From assembly GCA_905235085.1 (NCBI GenBank), contig CAJOKD010000006.1:35667-99666 (forward strand): DNA of 64,000 nt, in the 5' to 3' direction. Both the position numbers and the translations under genes were made by a program. The stretch is from an uncultured Bacteroidales bacterium (GTDB lineage: Bacteria > Bacteroidota > Bacteroidia > Bacteroidales > UBA932). The notes beneath the pieces are model-generated. The model was given only the letters and a program-made list of their open reading frames with translations. It was not told where the DNA came from and did not search any database. Below are positions 41,338 to 50,370 of this stretch, one piece after another; position 1 is the stretch's first letter, and every line of letters starts with the position of its first letter.

Positions 41338-42696
41338 TTATTTTTTTGCTCTTGCCCTCATTATTCCCATTACCTGGCCCCTTGCCTGGCTTACTATGTC
41401 CAGAAGCGGGATACCCGCAGGACAAGAATACAGGCAGCAGCCGCACATTATGCAGTCCTGGGCCGCATTGGCCTCAAGGGCATCCATATCCCCGGCTTTG
41501 TAAAGGCGCCTGAGCAGGAACGGTTCGAGTCCCATAGGACAGGCCTCGGAACACTTTCCGCAACGGATACAGCTGCTCTCAGGCATCCTCTTGGTCTGCT
41601 CCCTTGTGAGGAAAAGCAGTCCGCCGGTACCCTTCAGGGTCGCAGCATCCAGGTTGGCGACAGCCTTGCCCATCATTGGGCCTCCGCTGATCACCTTGGC
41701 GGCATCCTCAGGAACTCCTCCGAGATAGTCTATGATGTACTTCAAAGGAGTTCCGACCCTTACCATCAGGTTGGCCTGCTTCGGGAAGCATTCTCCGGTC
41801 ACCGTGACCGAATTCTCCACCAGAGGCTTGTTCTTCTGGACGGCCTCATAGACGGCAAGTGCGGTGCATACATTGTCCACGACGGCTCCCACGTCTATAG
41901 GCAGGCAACCGGAAGGCACCTGGCGGTGCATCACGGCATCGATCAGCTGTTTCTCTCCCCCTTCCGGATATTTCTTCATAAGAGGAAGCACTTCGATTCC
42001 CTGGTATTTCCCACCCTTCGCCTTGAAGGAAGAAACTATCCCGGAAATATGCTCGATCGCTTCAGGTTTGTTGTCCTCGATAGCTATGGTAGCCTTGTCC
42101 ACTCCCAGAGCCTGCATCAACAGCGCGGTTCCTACGACCACCTGCTCCCCTTTCTCCAAAAGGGTACGGAAGTCTGAAGTAAGATACGGCTCGCACTCGC
42201 AACCGTTGATGATAAGCATCTCGCACTTCTTTCCCGGAGGAAGGCTGAGCTTCACGTGGGTCGGGAAAGTGGCACCTCCGAGACCGACGACTCCGCCCAG
42301 CTTGACCTTTTCTATGATCGCCTTAGGGTCTTCAGGAATATCAGTAACGAGGGTGTCCGAAAGGTCGATGCCTTCCTTCCACTCGTCACCTTCTACTTCG
42401 ATTTCAACTACGGTCTGGATGTTGCCGGACAGATCCTGGCGAGGTCCGATGCTCTTTACGGTACCCGATACCGAGGAGTGGATATAAGCCGACATAAAGG
42501 CACCAGGCTCAGCGATCACATCACCGGCTTTCACCTTGTCGCCCGGAACCACCACCGGATTTGCAGGAGCACCGATATGCTGAGCCACAGCAATATATAC
42601 AGTAGGAGCTATCGGGAGAGCTTCAATCTTGCAGTCACGGGAGATCTTTGCATCCGACGGATGTACGCCTCCTATGGAGAATGTTCTTCTAGCCAT
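41338..42696 (-). CDS. rnfC: Rnf electron transport complex subunit C
   Basis: 452 residues; NADH/flavin-binding soluble subunit on the cytoplasmic face. GGVVGLGGATFPTHVKL is the FMN/NADH site. Two 4Fe-4S motifs near the C-terminus are CIRCGKCSEACP and CIMCGCCLYSCP. Its start overlaps rnfB by 8 bases. It lacks the long Ala/Glu-rich C-terminal repeats seen in some proteobacterial RnfC. Confidence 0.95.
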   Translation of the reverse strand: MARRTFSIGGVHPSDAKISRDCKIEALPIAPTVYIAVAQHIGAPANPVVVPGDKVKAGDVIAEPGAFMSAYIHSSVSGTVKSIGPRQDLSGNIQTVVEIEVEGDEWKEGIDLSDTLVTDIPEDPKAIIEKVKLGGVVGLGGATFPTHVKLSLPPGKKCEMLIINGCECEPYLTSDFRTLLEKGEQVVVGTALLMQALGVDKATIAIEDNKPEAIEHISGIVSSFKAKGGKYQGIEVLPLMKKYPEGGEKQLIDAVMHRQVPSGCLPIDVGAVVDNVCTALAVYEAVQKNKPLVENSVTVTGECFPKQANLMVRVGTPLKYIIDYLGGVPEDAAKVISGGPMMGKAVANLDAATLKGTGGLLFLTREQTKRMPESSCIRCGKCSEACPMGLEPFLLRRLYKAGDMDALEANAAQDCIMCGCCLYSCPAGIPLLDIVSQARGQVMGIMRARAKK

Positions 42697-43618
42697 TGCT
42701 TTCCTCCTTCTTTACTTCTGGTTTTGCCGCAGCAGCAGCTTCACGCTCCTTCTTCTGACGCTCAAGCACACGGGCCTTGACAGCTTCCTTGTCCAGAGGC
42801 TTAGGGAAATTGATGCCGTGGATAGCTCCGGTCGGGCACATCGCCTCACATTCGCGGCAGAGCTTGCACTTCGTATAGTCTATGTAGGCTACATTGTTCT
42901 CGACCACGATGGCATCGTGTGTACAGGCCTTGGCGCAGATACCGCAGCCGATGCACGCAGCAGAACAAGCCTTCTTGGCCGCTGGCCCCTTGTCCTTGTT
43001 TACGCAGCTGACATACATCCTCATACTGCGAGGTCCCTTGTTTCTCAGCTCGATGATTCCCTTAGGGCAAGCCTTTACACAGGAGCCGCAGGCGGTACAC
43101 TTGGATTCGTCGACTACCGGAAGACCGGTTTCGGGATCCATACTGATAGCGTCGAACTTACAGGCGCCGACACAATCTCCGCAGTTCAGGCAACCGAAGG
43201 AACACAAGGTGTCTCCGGAATAGAGGGACGCCTTGACCTTGCAGGACAAGGAACCGTCATATTCGTTGATCCTCGGCCTGTTGGCGCAAGTGCCGTTGCA
43301 GCGAACGACAGCCACCATAGGGGCTTTCTCCTTGATTTCGAAACCAAGGATGGCAGCCACCTGCTTCATCGTTTCATTCCCTCCTACCGGACAGAAATGG
43401 TTGTCCAGGTCGGAAGCCTTCACCGCCGATTCAGCGAAGGCGTGACAGCCGGCGAAGCCGCATCCTCCGCAGTTCGCCCCAGGCATTGCTTTCTCAACCT
43501 GCTCGATGCGGGGATCCTCGACGACCTTGAAGCGCTGCGCGACAAGGAAGAGGGTCAGCGCAAGCAGCAGGCCGAGACCTGAGATGATTGCGATGGTCCA
43601 AATGATAGTAGTTGACAT
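42689..43618 (-). CDS. rnfB: Rnf electron transport complex subunit B
   Basis: 309 residues; accepts electrons from ferredoxin. One N-terminal membrane helix (residues 6-28), then the 4Fe-4S domain CGGCGFAGC, then several ferredoxin-like clusters (CGDCVGAC, CTACGSCVKACP, CIGCGICAKACT, CKLCRECEAMCP). The C-terminal 30 residues are Lys/Ala/Glu-rich. First of the rnf genes, after the rseC-like gene. Confidence 0.94.
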   Translation of the reverse strand: MSTTIIWTIAIISGLGLLLALTLFLVAQRFKVVEDPRIEQVEKAMPGANCGGCGFAGCHAFAESAVKASDLDNHFCPVGGNETMKQVAAILGFEIKEKAPMVAVVRCNGTCANRPRINEYDGSLSCKVKASLYSGDTLCSFGCLNCGDCVGACKFDAISMDPETGLPVVDESKCTACGSCVKACPKGIIELRNKGPRSMRMYVSCVNKDKGPAAKKACSAACIGCGICAKACTHDAIVVENNVAYIDYTKCKLCRECEAMCPTGAIHGINFPKPLDKEAVKARVLERQKKEREAAAAAKPEVKKEESNG

Positions 43619-43635
43619 AGAGTATTGAAATAAAA

Positions 43636-44049
43636 TTATTTCTTGATATAGAACCCATATCCCTCAGCGAGTTTGTCGCGGAAGAGATAGAGGACCAGAT
43701 AGTACAAGGCGATACCCCCGACCGACAATAAGCCGACAGCGAGCTCTCCAAGCCCTACATTCGACAAAGATAATATTAAAATAAGTAAAAACATCACAGG
43801 GATGACATAAGAAAAGAGGACTGCCTTGAGCCCGGACTTCCTGGCAAGGCAGACTTCCACTTCCTGACCTGTGACGTATGTCTCTCCCTCTGCGAGGGGA
43901 ACTTCTATGATCTTCCTGCTGGATTCAGCCATAGTACAGAGCCCTGCCGCGTGGCACGCAGCGCAGGCAGATTCGGACACTATTTCCACGGAGACTATCC
44001 CCCCGCTGCATCCGGTCACCGTACCCTTGTGGGAAATCACTTCAGCCAT
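43636..44049 (-). CDS. RseC/SoxR-reducing system protein
   Basis: 137 residues with an N-terminal Cys cluster (ESACAACHAAGLC, four Cys) that may hold an Fe-S centre, and two membrane helices (about residues 77-95 and 100-118). RseC family proteins commonly sit upstream of rnfB in Bacteroidota, and in enterobacteria help keep SoxR reduced along with the Rsx/Rnf complex. Its ATG shares one base with the DUF3108 stop. Confidence 0.88.
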   Translation of the reverse strand: MAEVISHKGTVTGCSGGIVSVEIVSESACAACHAAGLCTMAESSRKIIEVPLAEGETYVTGQEVEVCLARKSGLKAVLFSYVIPVMFLLILILSLSNVGLGELAVGLLSVGGIALYYLVLYLFRDKLAEGYGFYIKK

Positions 44050-44891
44050 CAGTCCTCAACGATGGATGTAAGCGGATGGCGGATCACGCTGGTGGAATAC
44101 AGGCGGCCACGGACCTCACCCAGCTTCAGCGGAGCCACGAAATATACAGGAATCTTGTTCGCATCATCGGTGAACCAGGCATAAAGCTTGGAATCTCCGG
44201 AGAACACTTCACCCTTGACCACATCGAATCCGAACTTCAGGCATCTCACGGTTCCCATTCCCTTGACCTTGCGGTTCTCCTTGCCAAGATAGACGAAAGA
44301 CAAGGTCCGAACGTGGCTGTCACAGGCGAAAGTCATCGGATACCTGCCTCCTACCTTGAGCTTGGACACGTCCATATTCCTCATCACGTAATACATAAGG
44401 GGAAGGTCGAAGGTGCAGTTGTCCATCGGAAGGGTGACGTTGAATTCTCCTTTCCGGGAATTGTTTATGGTGGCGTTTATCTGGTTGCCGGAATAGGTGT
44501 AAAGATTTGTGCACCAGTAATTTCCTTCTCGTGCATCCCTGGTGAACTTCACCGGCTTGAAACCATCGCAGGTGAACCAGGAATCCATATGCTCCCTGAC
44601 CTTGAACACCTGTTCATATATCTTCTGGGTATTGCCCGAAAGGGAACCGTGATAGACTTTCTTGCCGTTCAGCCTCGTCGAATCCAGCTTGATGATGGCC
44701 TGGGCCACATCGGCGTTGACCAGACCCCACTTATAGTGGATCGTGAAAACCAACTTCTCTCCCCCCTTGAAAGCGAGATTCTCCTTATCCAATCTCACGG
44801 GGATGCACTTTTGTCCGTATGCAGGGATGGCAGCGGCGGAAAGCAGCACCAACAGGGCGGCAACAATGCCAGGAATATGTTTCAGGTTCAT
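44049..44891 (-). CDS. DUF3108 domain periplasmic protein
   Basis: 280 residues with a signal peptide (residues 1-26). The body matches the DUF3108 pattern: GGEKLVFTIHYKWGLVNADVA near the start, EHMDSWFTCDGFKPVKF, and LYAWFTDDANKIPVYF near the end. Function unknown; the family is thought to be a periplasmic or outer-membrane beta-rich protein. Overlaps dnaB by one base (TGATG) and rseC by one base. Confidence 0.8.
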   Translation of the reverse strand: MNLKHIPGIVAALLVLLSAAAIPAYGQKCIPVRLDKENLAFKGGEKLVFTIHYKWGLVNADVAQAIIKLDSTRLNGKKVYHGSLSGNTQKIYEQVFKVREHMDSWFTCDGFKPVKFTRDAREGNYWCTNLYTYSGNQINATINNSRKGEFNVTLPMDNCTFDLPLMYYVMRNMDVSKLKVGGRYPMTFACDSHVRTLSFVYLGKENRKVKGMGTVRCLKFGFDVVKGEVFSGDSKLYAWFTDDANKIPVYFVAPLKLGEVRGRLYSTSVIRHPLTSIVED

Positions 44892-46339
44892 CAGAATTCG
44901 GAATTTTGGTCGAACTCACTGTTCATTGCAGATTCCGTGCCCATCGATTCGGCAACGGCGGCAAGGGAGTCTCCCGGCTCCACGAACCGCACCTGTTCGG
45001 ACTTGAACAGCATATCGATATCGCAGACTTCTCCGTTACGGTGCTTCGCAATGATAATCTGGGTCGCTTCCTTACCCTCCGGGGACTCTCCGAGCCCGAC
45101 ATAATCCGGTCGGTGTATGAATATGACCATATCCGCATCCTGCTCGATGGATCCGGATTCACGGAGGTCGCTCAACTGCGGCTTGCCGCTTCCACCTGTC
45201 CTCTGGACTGCGTTCCTGGAAAGCTGCGACAGGGCTATGATCGGTATATTGAGTTCCTTGGCGGTTGCCTTGAGAGTCCTGGAAATGGCAGCTACCTCCT
45301 GCTCACGCAGACCGCGGAGCTCTACCGGCCCCTGCATCAGCTGCAGATAATCCACGATGACAAGGCGGACACCCTTGGACTTGACCAACCTCTTCACCTT
45401 CGTACGGAACTCCATAAGCGGGATGCTCGGTGTGTCATCGATGTACAAAGGAGCCTTGGACAAGGATGCAAGCTTGGTTTCCAGCTGCTGCCAGTCCCAA
45501 GGATCCAGTTTGGCACCTCCCTTGAGCTTCTCTGCCGGCAGTCCGGATTCGGTGGTCATAAGACGCATCACAAGCTGCAATGCGGACATTTCCAGCGAGA
45601 ACACCGCCACCGGCATCTTATGGTCCACAGCAGCATTTCGGGCAAGGTTCAGGGCGAACGCCGTCTTTCCGACGGAAGGACGTGCAGCGAGTATGATCAG
45701 GTCGGAAGCCTGCCAGCCCATCGTGATGCGGTCCAGGGAAGGGAATCCGGACGGAACCCCGCTGAGTCCGGTGGTGTTCTGGTTCTTCTCGACCTCCTTC
45801 AAGGCGTCGTTAATGATGGAACCCACTTCCTGGACATCCTTCCGCAAGTTGTTCTGGATTGCATTGTAGACCTTGGTCTGGGCGTCGTCGATAAGCTGGT
45901 CCACAGTCACCGAGTCGTCGTAAGAATCCTTGAGGATCTGATACGAGGCCGTGATGAGGTCTCTCTGTATACTCTTCTGCTTGAGGATCTTGACGTAATA
46001 TTCGATATGTGCTGCAGCACCGACCTTGTCGGAAAGTCCGGCAAGAGCCACAGGCCCTCCCACGGCTTCAAGGTTGCCCTTCTCGCGAAGCTTGGCACTC
46101 ACCGTCACGATATCCACCGGGGTATGTCCGTTCACGAGTTCGGACATAGCCTCGTAGATCATCTTGTGGCGGGGATCGTAGAAACAGGATGGAGAAAGCT
46201 CTTCAAGCGCCATATCGACGGATGAAGGCTCGATCAGCATAGCTCCGAGGACAGCCTCTTCGACTTCAAGGGCTTGAGGCGGTTTGTTCCCGATCTCAAG
46301 CCCCAGAGTGTCAAGATTAACCGTCTGAGCCTTTTTCAT
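44891..46339 (-). CDS. dnaB: Replicative DNA helicase DnaB
   Basis: 482 residues. Unwinds DNA at the replication fork as a hexamer. The N-terminal DnaB domain begins at LGIEIGNKPPQALEVEEAVLG; the RecA-like domain holds Walker A ARPSVGKTAF and Walker B LVIVDYLQLM, with the arginine finger in the SGSIEQDADMV region. The C-terminus ends in a repeated NSEF unit (NSEFDQNSEF), not part of the fold. Its placement between a zinc-ribbon gene and DUF3108/rnf is by proximity, not function. Confidence 0.95.
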   Translation of the reverse strand: MKKAQTVNLDTLGLEIGNKPPQALEVEEAVLGAMLIEPSSVDMALEELSPSCFYDPRHKMIYEAMSELVNGHTPVDIVTVSAKLREKGNLEAVGGPVALAGLSDKVGAAAHIEYYVKILKQKSIQRDLITASYQILKDSYDDSVTVDQLIDDAQTKVYNAIQNNLRKDVQEVGSIINDALKEVEKNQNTTGLSGVPSGFPSLDRITMGWQASDLIILAARPSVGKTAFALNLARNAAVDHKMPVAVFSLEMSALQLVMRLMTTESGLPAEKLKGGAKLDPWDWQQLETKLASLSKAPLYIDDTPSIPLMEFRTKVKRLVKSKGVRLVIVDYLQLMQGPVELRGLREQEVAAISRTLKATAKELNIPIIALSQLSRNAVQRTGGSGKPQLSDLRESGSIEQDADMVIFIHRPDYVGLGESPEGKEATQIIIAKHRNGEVCDIDMLFKSEQVRFVEPGDSLAAVAESMGTESAMNSEFDQNSEF

Positions 46340-47160
46340 TACTGTTCTGCGCTGAAGTCAGGGTTGACGATGATCCTTCCGCAGTGTTCGCAGATGATGA
46401 GCTTCTTGTTGGAAGCGATCTCGACGAGACGCTGAGGGGTAATCGTATTGAAACAACCTCCGCAGGAGTCGCCATTGTAGACGGAAACCACTGCGAGATG
46501 GTTGTGGACGCTCTTGCGGATACGGTCGTATGCGCTCATCGTCCTGGCATCGATCTTGGCTGCGCACTGCTCGCGCAAAGCCTTGAGCTCCTCTTCCTGC
46601 TTGGAAGTAGATTCGACGATCGTGGCAAGTTCTTCTTTCTTTGCCTTGAGGTCCTCGTTGCGGATGGCAAGGCGGTCTTTCAGATAATCGATCTCGTCCT
46701 TCTTCTCGGCGATAGCAGCCTTCGTGTCGCCAATCGTCTTGAGAGCGATCTGGCGGAGAAGACCCTGGTTCTCGATCTCCTTGTTGATGGAATCGTATTC
46801 GCGGCTGTTCGATATGTCGTTCAGCTGCTGCTGGTACTTCTCCATCTGGATGTCACAGTCCACGATGTTCTGCTTGTTGTCGGCAATCGTCTGGTTGTAA
46901 GCGTCGATTACGGCTGTGTCCTGGGCCTGACGGGCCTTGAGGTCGGCCAGCTCGTTCTCAAGAGCCTCGACTTCAGAAGGAAGCTCACCGCGGAGCTGCA
47001 GGATCTTGTCGATTTCCGAATCCGCCTGCTGGAGCTCGTAAAGGGTCTTGAGCTTTTCCTCGACGCTGATCTCGGAGTCTGCAAAATTCTTCTGCAGGGA
47101 AACGAAGGTTTCCCTCTGGTCTATAGGAGTTTCGACTTTCTTGATTTTCTTGGTTGCCAT
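46339..47160 (-). CDS. Coiled-coil C4-type zinc-ribbon protein
   Basis: 273 residues. A long coiled coil (about residues 35-205, rich in Glu, Lys and Leu) precedes a zinc ribbon with two CxxC pairs, GDSCGGCFNTI and IICEHCGRIIV. This is the DUF164/CdsZ-like architecture, thought to bind nucleic acids or ribosomes in stress. It follows a Nif3 family gene, a pairing widely conserved in bacteria. Overlaps the start of dnaB by one base. Confidence 0.85.
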   Translation of the reverse strand: MATKKIKKVETPIDQRETFVSLQKNFADSEISVEEKLKTLYELQQADSEIDKILQLRGELPSEVEALENELADLKARQAQDTAVIDAYNQTIADNKQNIVDCDIQMEKYQQQLNDISNSREYDSINKEIENQGLLRQIALKTIGDTKAAIAEKKDEIDYLKDRLAIRNEDLKAKKEELATIVESTSKQEEELKALREQCAAKIDARTMSAYDRIRKSVHNHLAVVSVYNGDSCGGCFNTITPQRLVEIASNKKLIICEHCGRIIVNPDFSAEQ

Positions 47161-47166
47161 ATCTAA

Positions 47167-47946
47167 CTAAAAATAATGTACAGGGTTACTTGATCCCAGC
47201 CTCTCGCTGGTACGGATTGCAAAGGTAGGAAATTTTTTCCTTAACAGAGAAAATAATATGTCAACTATTTCCACTTCCCCCTCGAAATGGCCTATGTCAA
47301 TGACCATAAAGCCTTTAGGAGTAAAAAAATGATGATAGGAAATATCCCCGCAGATGTATGCCTGGGCACCTGCCTGAAGTGCGTTCCCGATCAGGGAAGA
47401 GCCGCTCCCTCCGCACATCGCGACCCTCTTCACCGGAACTTCCGGCAAGCGGGAACAACGGACGACCGAGAGAGAAAAAGCAGATTTTACATAGTCGACG
47501 AACTCCATCGGGTCAAGGGGTCTCGGAAGATTGCCGACAGCTCCGAGGCCGGTACCGTCACCGTCCATATCGAGGACCTCGATGTCTTCGAGCCCGAGCC
47601 TCCTGGCCATTGCGCCGCTGACACCATCGAGAACCTTGTCCGCAGTGGTATGTGCGGCATACACAGCAATCCCGTTCCCAAGAGCCTTGATAACCGCCAG
47701 GCCGACGTTGTCGTCCGGGGAAATCTTCTTCAAGCCGCTGAATATCAACGGATGATGCGTGACTATCATATCAGCCCCGCAAGCTATGGCCTCGTCCACG
47801 AGCTCGGGAGTACAGTCGAATCCAAGAAGGATCCCGTGGACCTCCTGTTCCGGGGAACCGAGGACCAGCCCGCTGTTGTCCCAGTTCTCCTGGATTGAAA
47901 GCGGAGCGAACTCCTCGATCACCGAAGCGATATCCCTTACCCTCAT
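47167..47946 (-). CDS. Nif3-like dinuclear metal centre protein
   Basis: 259 residues; GTP cyclohydrolase I type 2/NIF3 family. Metal-binding His residues are in VTHHPLIFSG, AAHTTADKV and, near the C-terminus, IDIGHFEGEVE; GGSGSSLI lies between. Forms a hexameric toroid; biochemical role is unsettled, with reported links to metal handling and DNA. Overlaps the MerR-type gene by 4 bases. Confidence 0.88.
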   Translation of the reverse strand: MRVRDIASVIEEFAPLSIQENWDNSGLVLGSPEQEVHGILLGFDCTPELVDEAIACGADMIVTHHPLIFSGLKKISPDDNVGLAVIKALGNGIAVYAAHTTADKVLDGVSGAMARRLGLEDIEVLDMDGDGTGLGAVGNLPRPLDPMEFVDYVKSAFSLSVVRCSRLPEVPVKRVAMCGGSGSSLIGNALQAGAQAYICGDISYHHFFTPKGFMVIDIGHFEGEVEIVDILFSLLRKKFPTFAIRTSERLGSSNPVHYF

Positions 47947-48260
47947 AGCGACTTCCTTACTTCGACCAGCTGCTTGCGGATATCCTTCAGGCTGTCCAGG
48001 ACCTTGACGCGTCCTTCAACCTTCCTGCGGTCCGCCGCCATCTTCTTGGAAGCGCCCTCGAGGGTCATTCCCTGCTCCTTGACCAGGAGATGGATCTGCT
48101 TGAGGCATTCCATATCCTCTGCAGTGAACAGTCGGTTACCCTTGGCGTTCCTCTTGGGGCTGATGTACTTCGGGAAAGAGTTCGACCAGAACCTCACCAG
48201 TGATGTGCTCTCTCCGAGGATTTCGGCTGCCTCGCCGATAGTGTAATATAATTTCTCCAT
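47943..48260 (-). CDS. MerR-type transcriptional regulator
   Basis: 105 residues. A winged-helix MerR domain at residues 3-75 (YYTIGEAAEILGESTSLVRFW, GNRLFTAEDM) and a short coiled-coil tail (KVEGRVKVLDSLKDIRKQL). There is no effector-binding domain or metal Cys. Such short MerR proteins commonly sit between M23 peptidase and Nif3 genes in Bacteroidales and may act on their own operon. Confidence 0.85.
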   Translation of the reverse strand: MEKLYYTIGEAAEILGESTSLVRFWSNSFPKYISPKRNAKGNRLFTAEDMECLKQIHLLVKEQGMTLEGASKKMAADRRKVEGRVKVLDSLKDIRKQLVEVRKSL

Positions 48261-48275
48261 AACCAGAATGTTGTA

Positions 48276-49226
48276 TCAATCCAATGACTGGGCCGTGTTG
48301 GCCGACATAAAAAGCATCCCAACGTACTCCTCAGGTCCGGCCGAGGCGAAGAAGCAATGAAGCGGGTCCAGCCTGACGGTGTCCCTGAGCACCTCGTAAT
48401 GGAGGTGGGGAGCGAAGGAATTGCCGGACATCCCGACGTGACCTATGAGCTTCCCCTTCTTTACCTTCTGGCCTGAGGAAACCTTGATGTCGTCAAGATG
48501 GGCATAACGGGTAATGTAGCCGTTGCCGTGGTCTATCGAGACCACGTTGCCCAGCCCCTTTCCGCTCTTGGCTACTTCCTTGACGGTCCCGTCGGCCGAC
48601 GCGAACACTTCCGTCCCTTGCGGGGATATCATATCGAGTCCCGTATGCTGGGCGGAAACCTTGTAGAAGGGATTTATCTTCTCTCCGATGGAAGCCCCTG
48701 CCTTGGCGGAATTGAAAGACTCCAGCGGACTGGAGAGAGGAGGAAGCGACCCTGTTCCCTTTTCGAGAGCCTCGGCCACCTTCCTAAAATCTTCATCCAC
48801 CCCGGCAGTCTTGTCCTTCAGGATATCCAGTTTCCTGGATACATATTCCACGATGTCACTGTCAGCTACAGAATCGATCCTGGCAAGCAAGTCCCCGGAA
48901 TACGCCATCCCCAATTCGGGTGCATCAGCACTGAATATCTGACGGTAGATGTCATTGTCCTTGGCCTTCAGCCCTTCCAGCACATCGCTGACCAGTTCCT
49001 CCTTGCGGCTCATCTCCGAATACAGCTGCCTGTACATCTGGTTCTGGCGCTTGAGCTGACGCTCCGTGTCCGTATTCACCAGCAGAGCGAACAAGATGTA
49101 ATATATGACCGAGATGGAAGCCGTGACCAGGAAGTACTTAAGCCCCTCGCGCAGGAAGTAACCTATCGAATGGGTGACCTTCCTGAACTCCATCTTGGTC
49201 TTGTCGAATATGTATTTGTCCGCCAT
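48276..49226 (-). CDS. M23 family metallopeptidase 1
   Basis: 316 residues; an N-terminal transmembrane helix (about residues 32-52), a coiled-coil-like region (60-150) and a C-terminal M23/LytM domain. Zinc ligands are in HTGLDMISP and FAPHLHYEVL, with RYAHLDD between. Cell-wall endopeptidase or, if regulatory, an EnvC-like factor; all zinc residues are present. Paralogue of the next gene, 9 bases away. Confidence 0.88.
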   Translation of the reverse strand: MADKYIFDKTKMEFRKVTHSIGYFLREGLKYFLVTASISVIYYILFALLVNTDTERQLKRQNQMYRQLYSEMSRKEELVSDVLEGLKAKDNDIYRQIFSADAPELGMAYSGDLLARIDSVADSDIVEYVSRKLDILKDKTAGVDEDFRKVAEALEKGTGSLPPLSSPLESFNSAKAGASIGEKINPFYKVSAQHTGLDMISPQGTEVFASADGTVKEVAKSGKGLGNVVSIDHGNGYITRYAHLDDIKVSSGQKVKKGKLIGHVGMSGNSFAPHLHYEVLRDTVRLDPLHCFFASAGPEEYVGMLFMSANTAQSLD

Positions 49227-49235
49227 CCTTCCCTC

Positions 49236-50240
49236 CTATCTGCTGGTGACTACGAACCTGCGCCTTGCAGGCAGGGTGCCGGTCTCGTCCTCGCGCTGGC
49301 GTACCATAGCCGAATATTCATTCTTGGACATCGACAGGTCGAGATAATTCATAGGATTGACCTTGTTGCCCTTGTAGATCACTTCGTAATGGAGATGGGG
49401 GCCGCTGGCCCTGCCCGACTTGCCCGACTCTGCGATACAGTCTCCTCTTTTGACCTTCATCCCTTCGGTAACGTTGACCGAATTGAGATGGGCGTACTTC
49501 GTCTCGTATCCGAAACCATGGTCTATGGTTATGCAATTGCCGTATCCGAAGAAATCGAAGTCCACGGTCTCGACCACACCGTCTCCGGTAGCGTAAATCG
49601 GATTGCCGATGTCCATAGCGAAATCCACCCCCGTGTGCATCTTGCTTTCTGTCGTGAAAGGATCGGACCTGTAGCCGAACGGGCTTGAGAGGTGGTATTT
49701 AGATGGATCCGGAACGATCGGCGGAATGGCCGGGATGCAGGAAACCATATCCCCGGCAGTCTTTGAAACTGAAGCTATCTCATCGAACGACTTGCTCTGG
49801 ACCGTTGTCTGACGTGTCAGTCTGTCCAGCCTCAAAGCCGTGTTTTTCAAATAGTTGTCCTTCTCCAGGCCATCGAGGTACGAATACCTGTCCACCCCTC
49901 CTATGCCTGCGTTGCGGACCTCCGCCGGAATCTCGTTCATCCCGAATATGGACCTGTAGACATCTTCATCCCTCACGCGAAGCCCGTCCAGAATCTCCTG
50001 GTCCCGGTCCATCTTGTTGTTGAGCAGGTCCAGCCTGGCATCGAGACGGGCGTGCTCGGCTTTCAGGAACGCTGTCTTGGGCAGGTCCATCTTTAGCACA
50101 GACGTCACGAACCACATATAGAGGAAGGCGATCAGAAGACTCCCCGCCACAAGACAGAAAACCTTGAAAACTTTTGATTTCAAGGACACTTTCTTAATCT
50201 CGTACATCAATGTCTCGGGATTGAGGATATATCTTCTCAT
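49236..50240 (-). CDS. M23 family metallopeptidase 2
   Basis: 334 residues with the same layout as its neighbour: membrane helix (about 27-48), coiled-coil-like middle, M23 domain with HTGVDFAMD, KYAHLNS and SGPHLHYEVI. The two share the helix and domain order but are clearly diverged, so an old tandem duplication. A -7 box lies just before the ATG, so this gene heads the long minus-strand run. Confidence 0.88.
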   Translation of the reverse strand: MRRYILNPETLMYEIKKVSLKSKVFKVFCLVAGSLLIAFLYMWFVTSVLKMDLPKTAFLKAEHARLDARLDLLNNKMDRDQEILDGLRVRDEDVYRSIFGMNEIPAEVRNAGIGGVDRYSYLDGLEKDNYLKNTALRLDRLTRQTTVQSKSFDEIASVSKTAGDMVSCIPAIPPIVPDPSKYHLSSPFGYRSDPFTTESKMHTGVDFAMDIGNPIYATGDGVVETVDFDFFGYGNCITIDHGFGYETKYAHLNSVNVTEGMKVKRGDCIAESGKSGRASGPHLHYEVIYKGNKVNPMNYLDLSMSKNEYSAMVRQREDETGTLPARRRFVVTSR

Positions 50241-50246
50241 AACTTA

Positions 50247-50254
50247 CAAATATA
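50247..50254 (-). promoter_or_regulatory. Promoter of the M23-dnaB-rnf run (near-leaderless)
   Basis: CAAATATA reads TATATTTG on the minus strand, an exact TAnnTTTG, ending 6 bases before the ATG at 50240. The same 6-base spacing is seen at recJ. A second exact match (50340-50347) lies further upstream and could give a longer leader. Confidence 0.55.
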
Positions 50255-50287
50255 CCGTTATTTTGCGATAAATCGCGAAAATTGTTA

Positions 50288-50295
50288 TAATTTTG
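50288..50295 (+). promoter_or_regulatory. Possible alaS promoter, -7 box
   Basis: TAATTTTG matches TAnnTTTG, 75 bases before the alaS ATG, giving a leader of about 70 bases. It lies between the two minus-strand boxes of the divergent M23 gene. Confidence 0.45.
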
Positions 50296-50370
50296 CCAAT
50301 TCCGTGCCTTTCTGTAAGCACTGTTTTGGAATGAGCCGGCAAATATAGCAGAAAATATTGATATACAAAT

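Noticed and set aside
44894..44925. Repeated NSEF at the DnaB C-terminus as a possible stop-codon readthrough or tag
   Set aside because: Too short; a chance tail extension is enough.
44819..46225. 468-codon plus-strand frame opposite dnaB
   Set aside because: Shadow of dnaB; composition and lack of any motif show it is not a gene.
46384..47166. 260-codon hydrophobic-looking plus-strand frame
   Set aside because: Mirror of the Glu/Lys-rich coiled-coil gene; Leu/Val runs are antisense of Lys/Glu/Gln codons.
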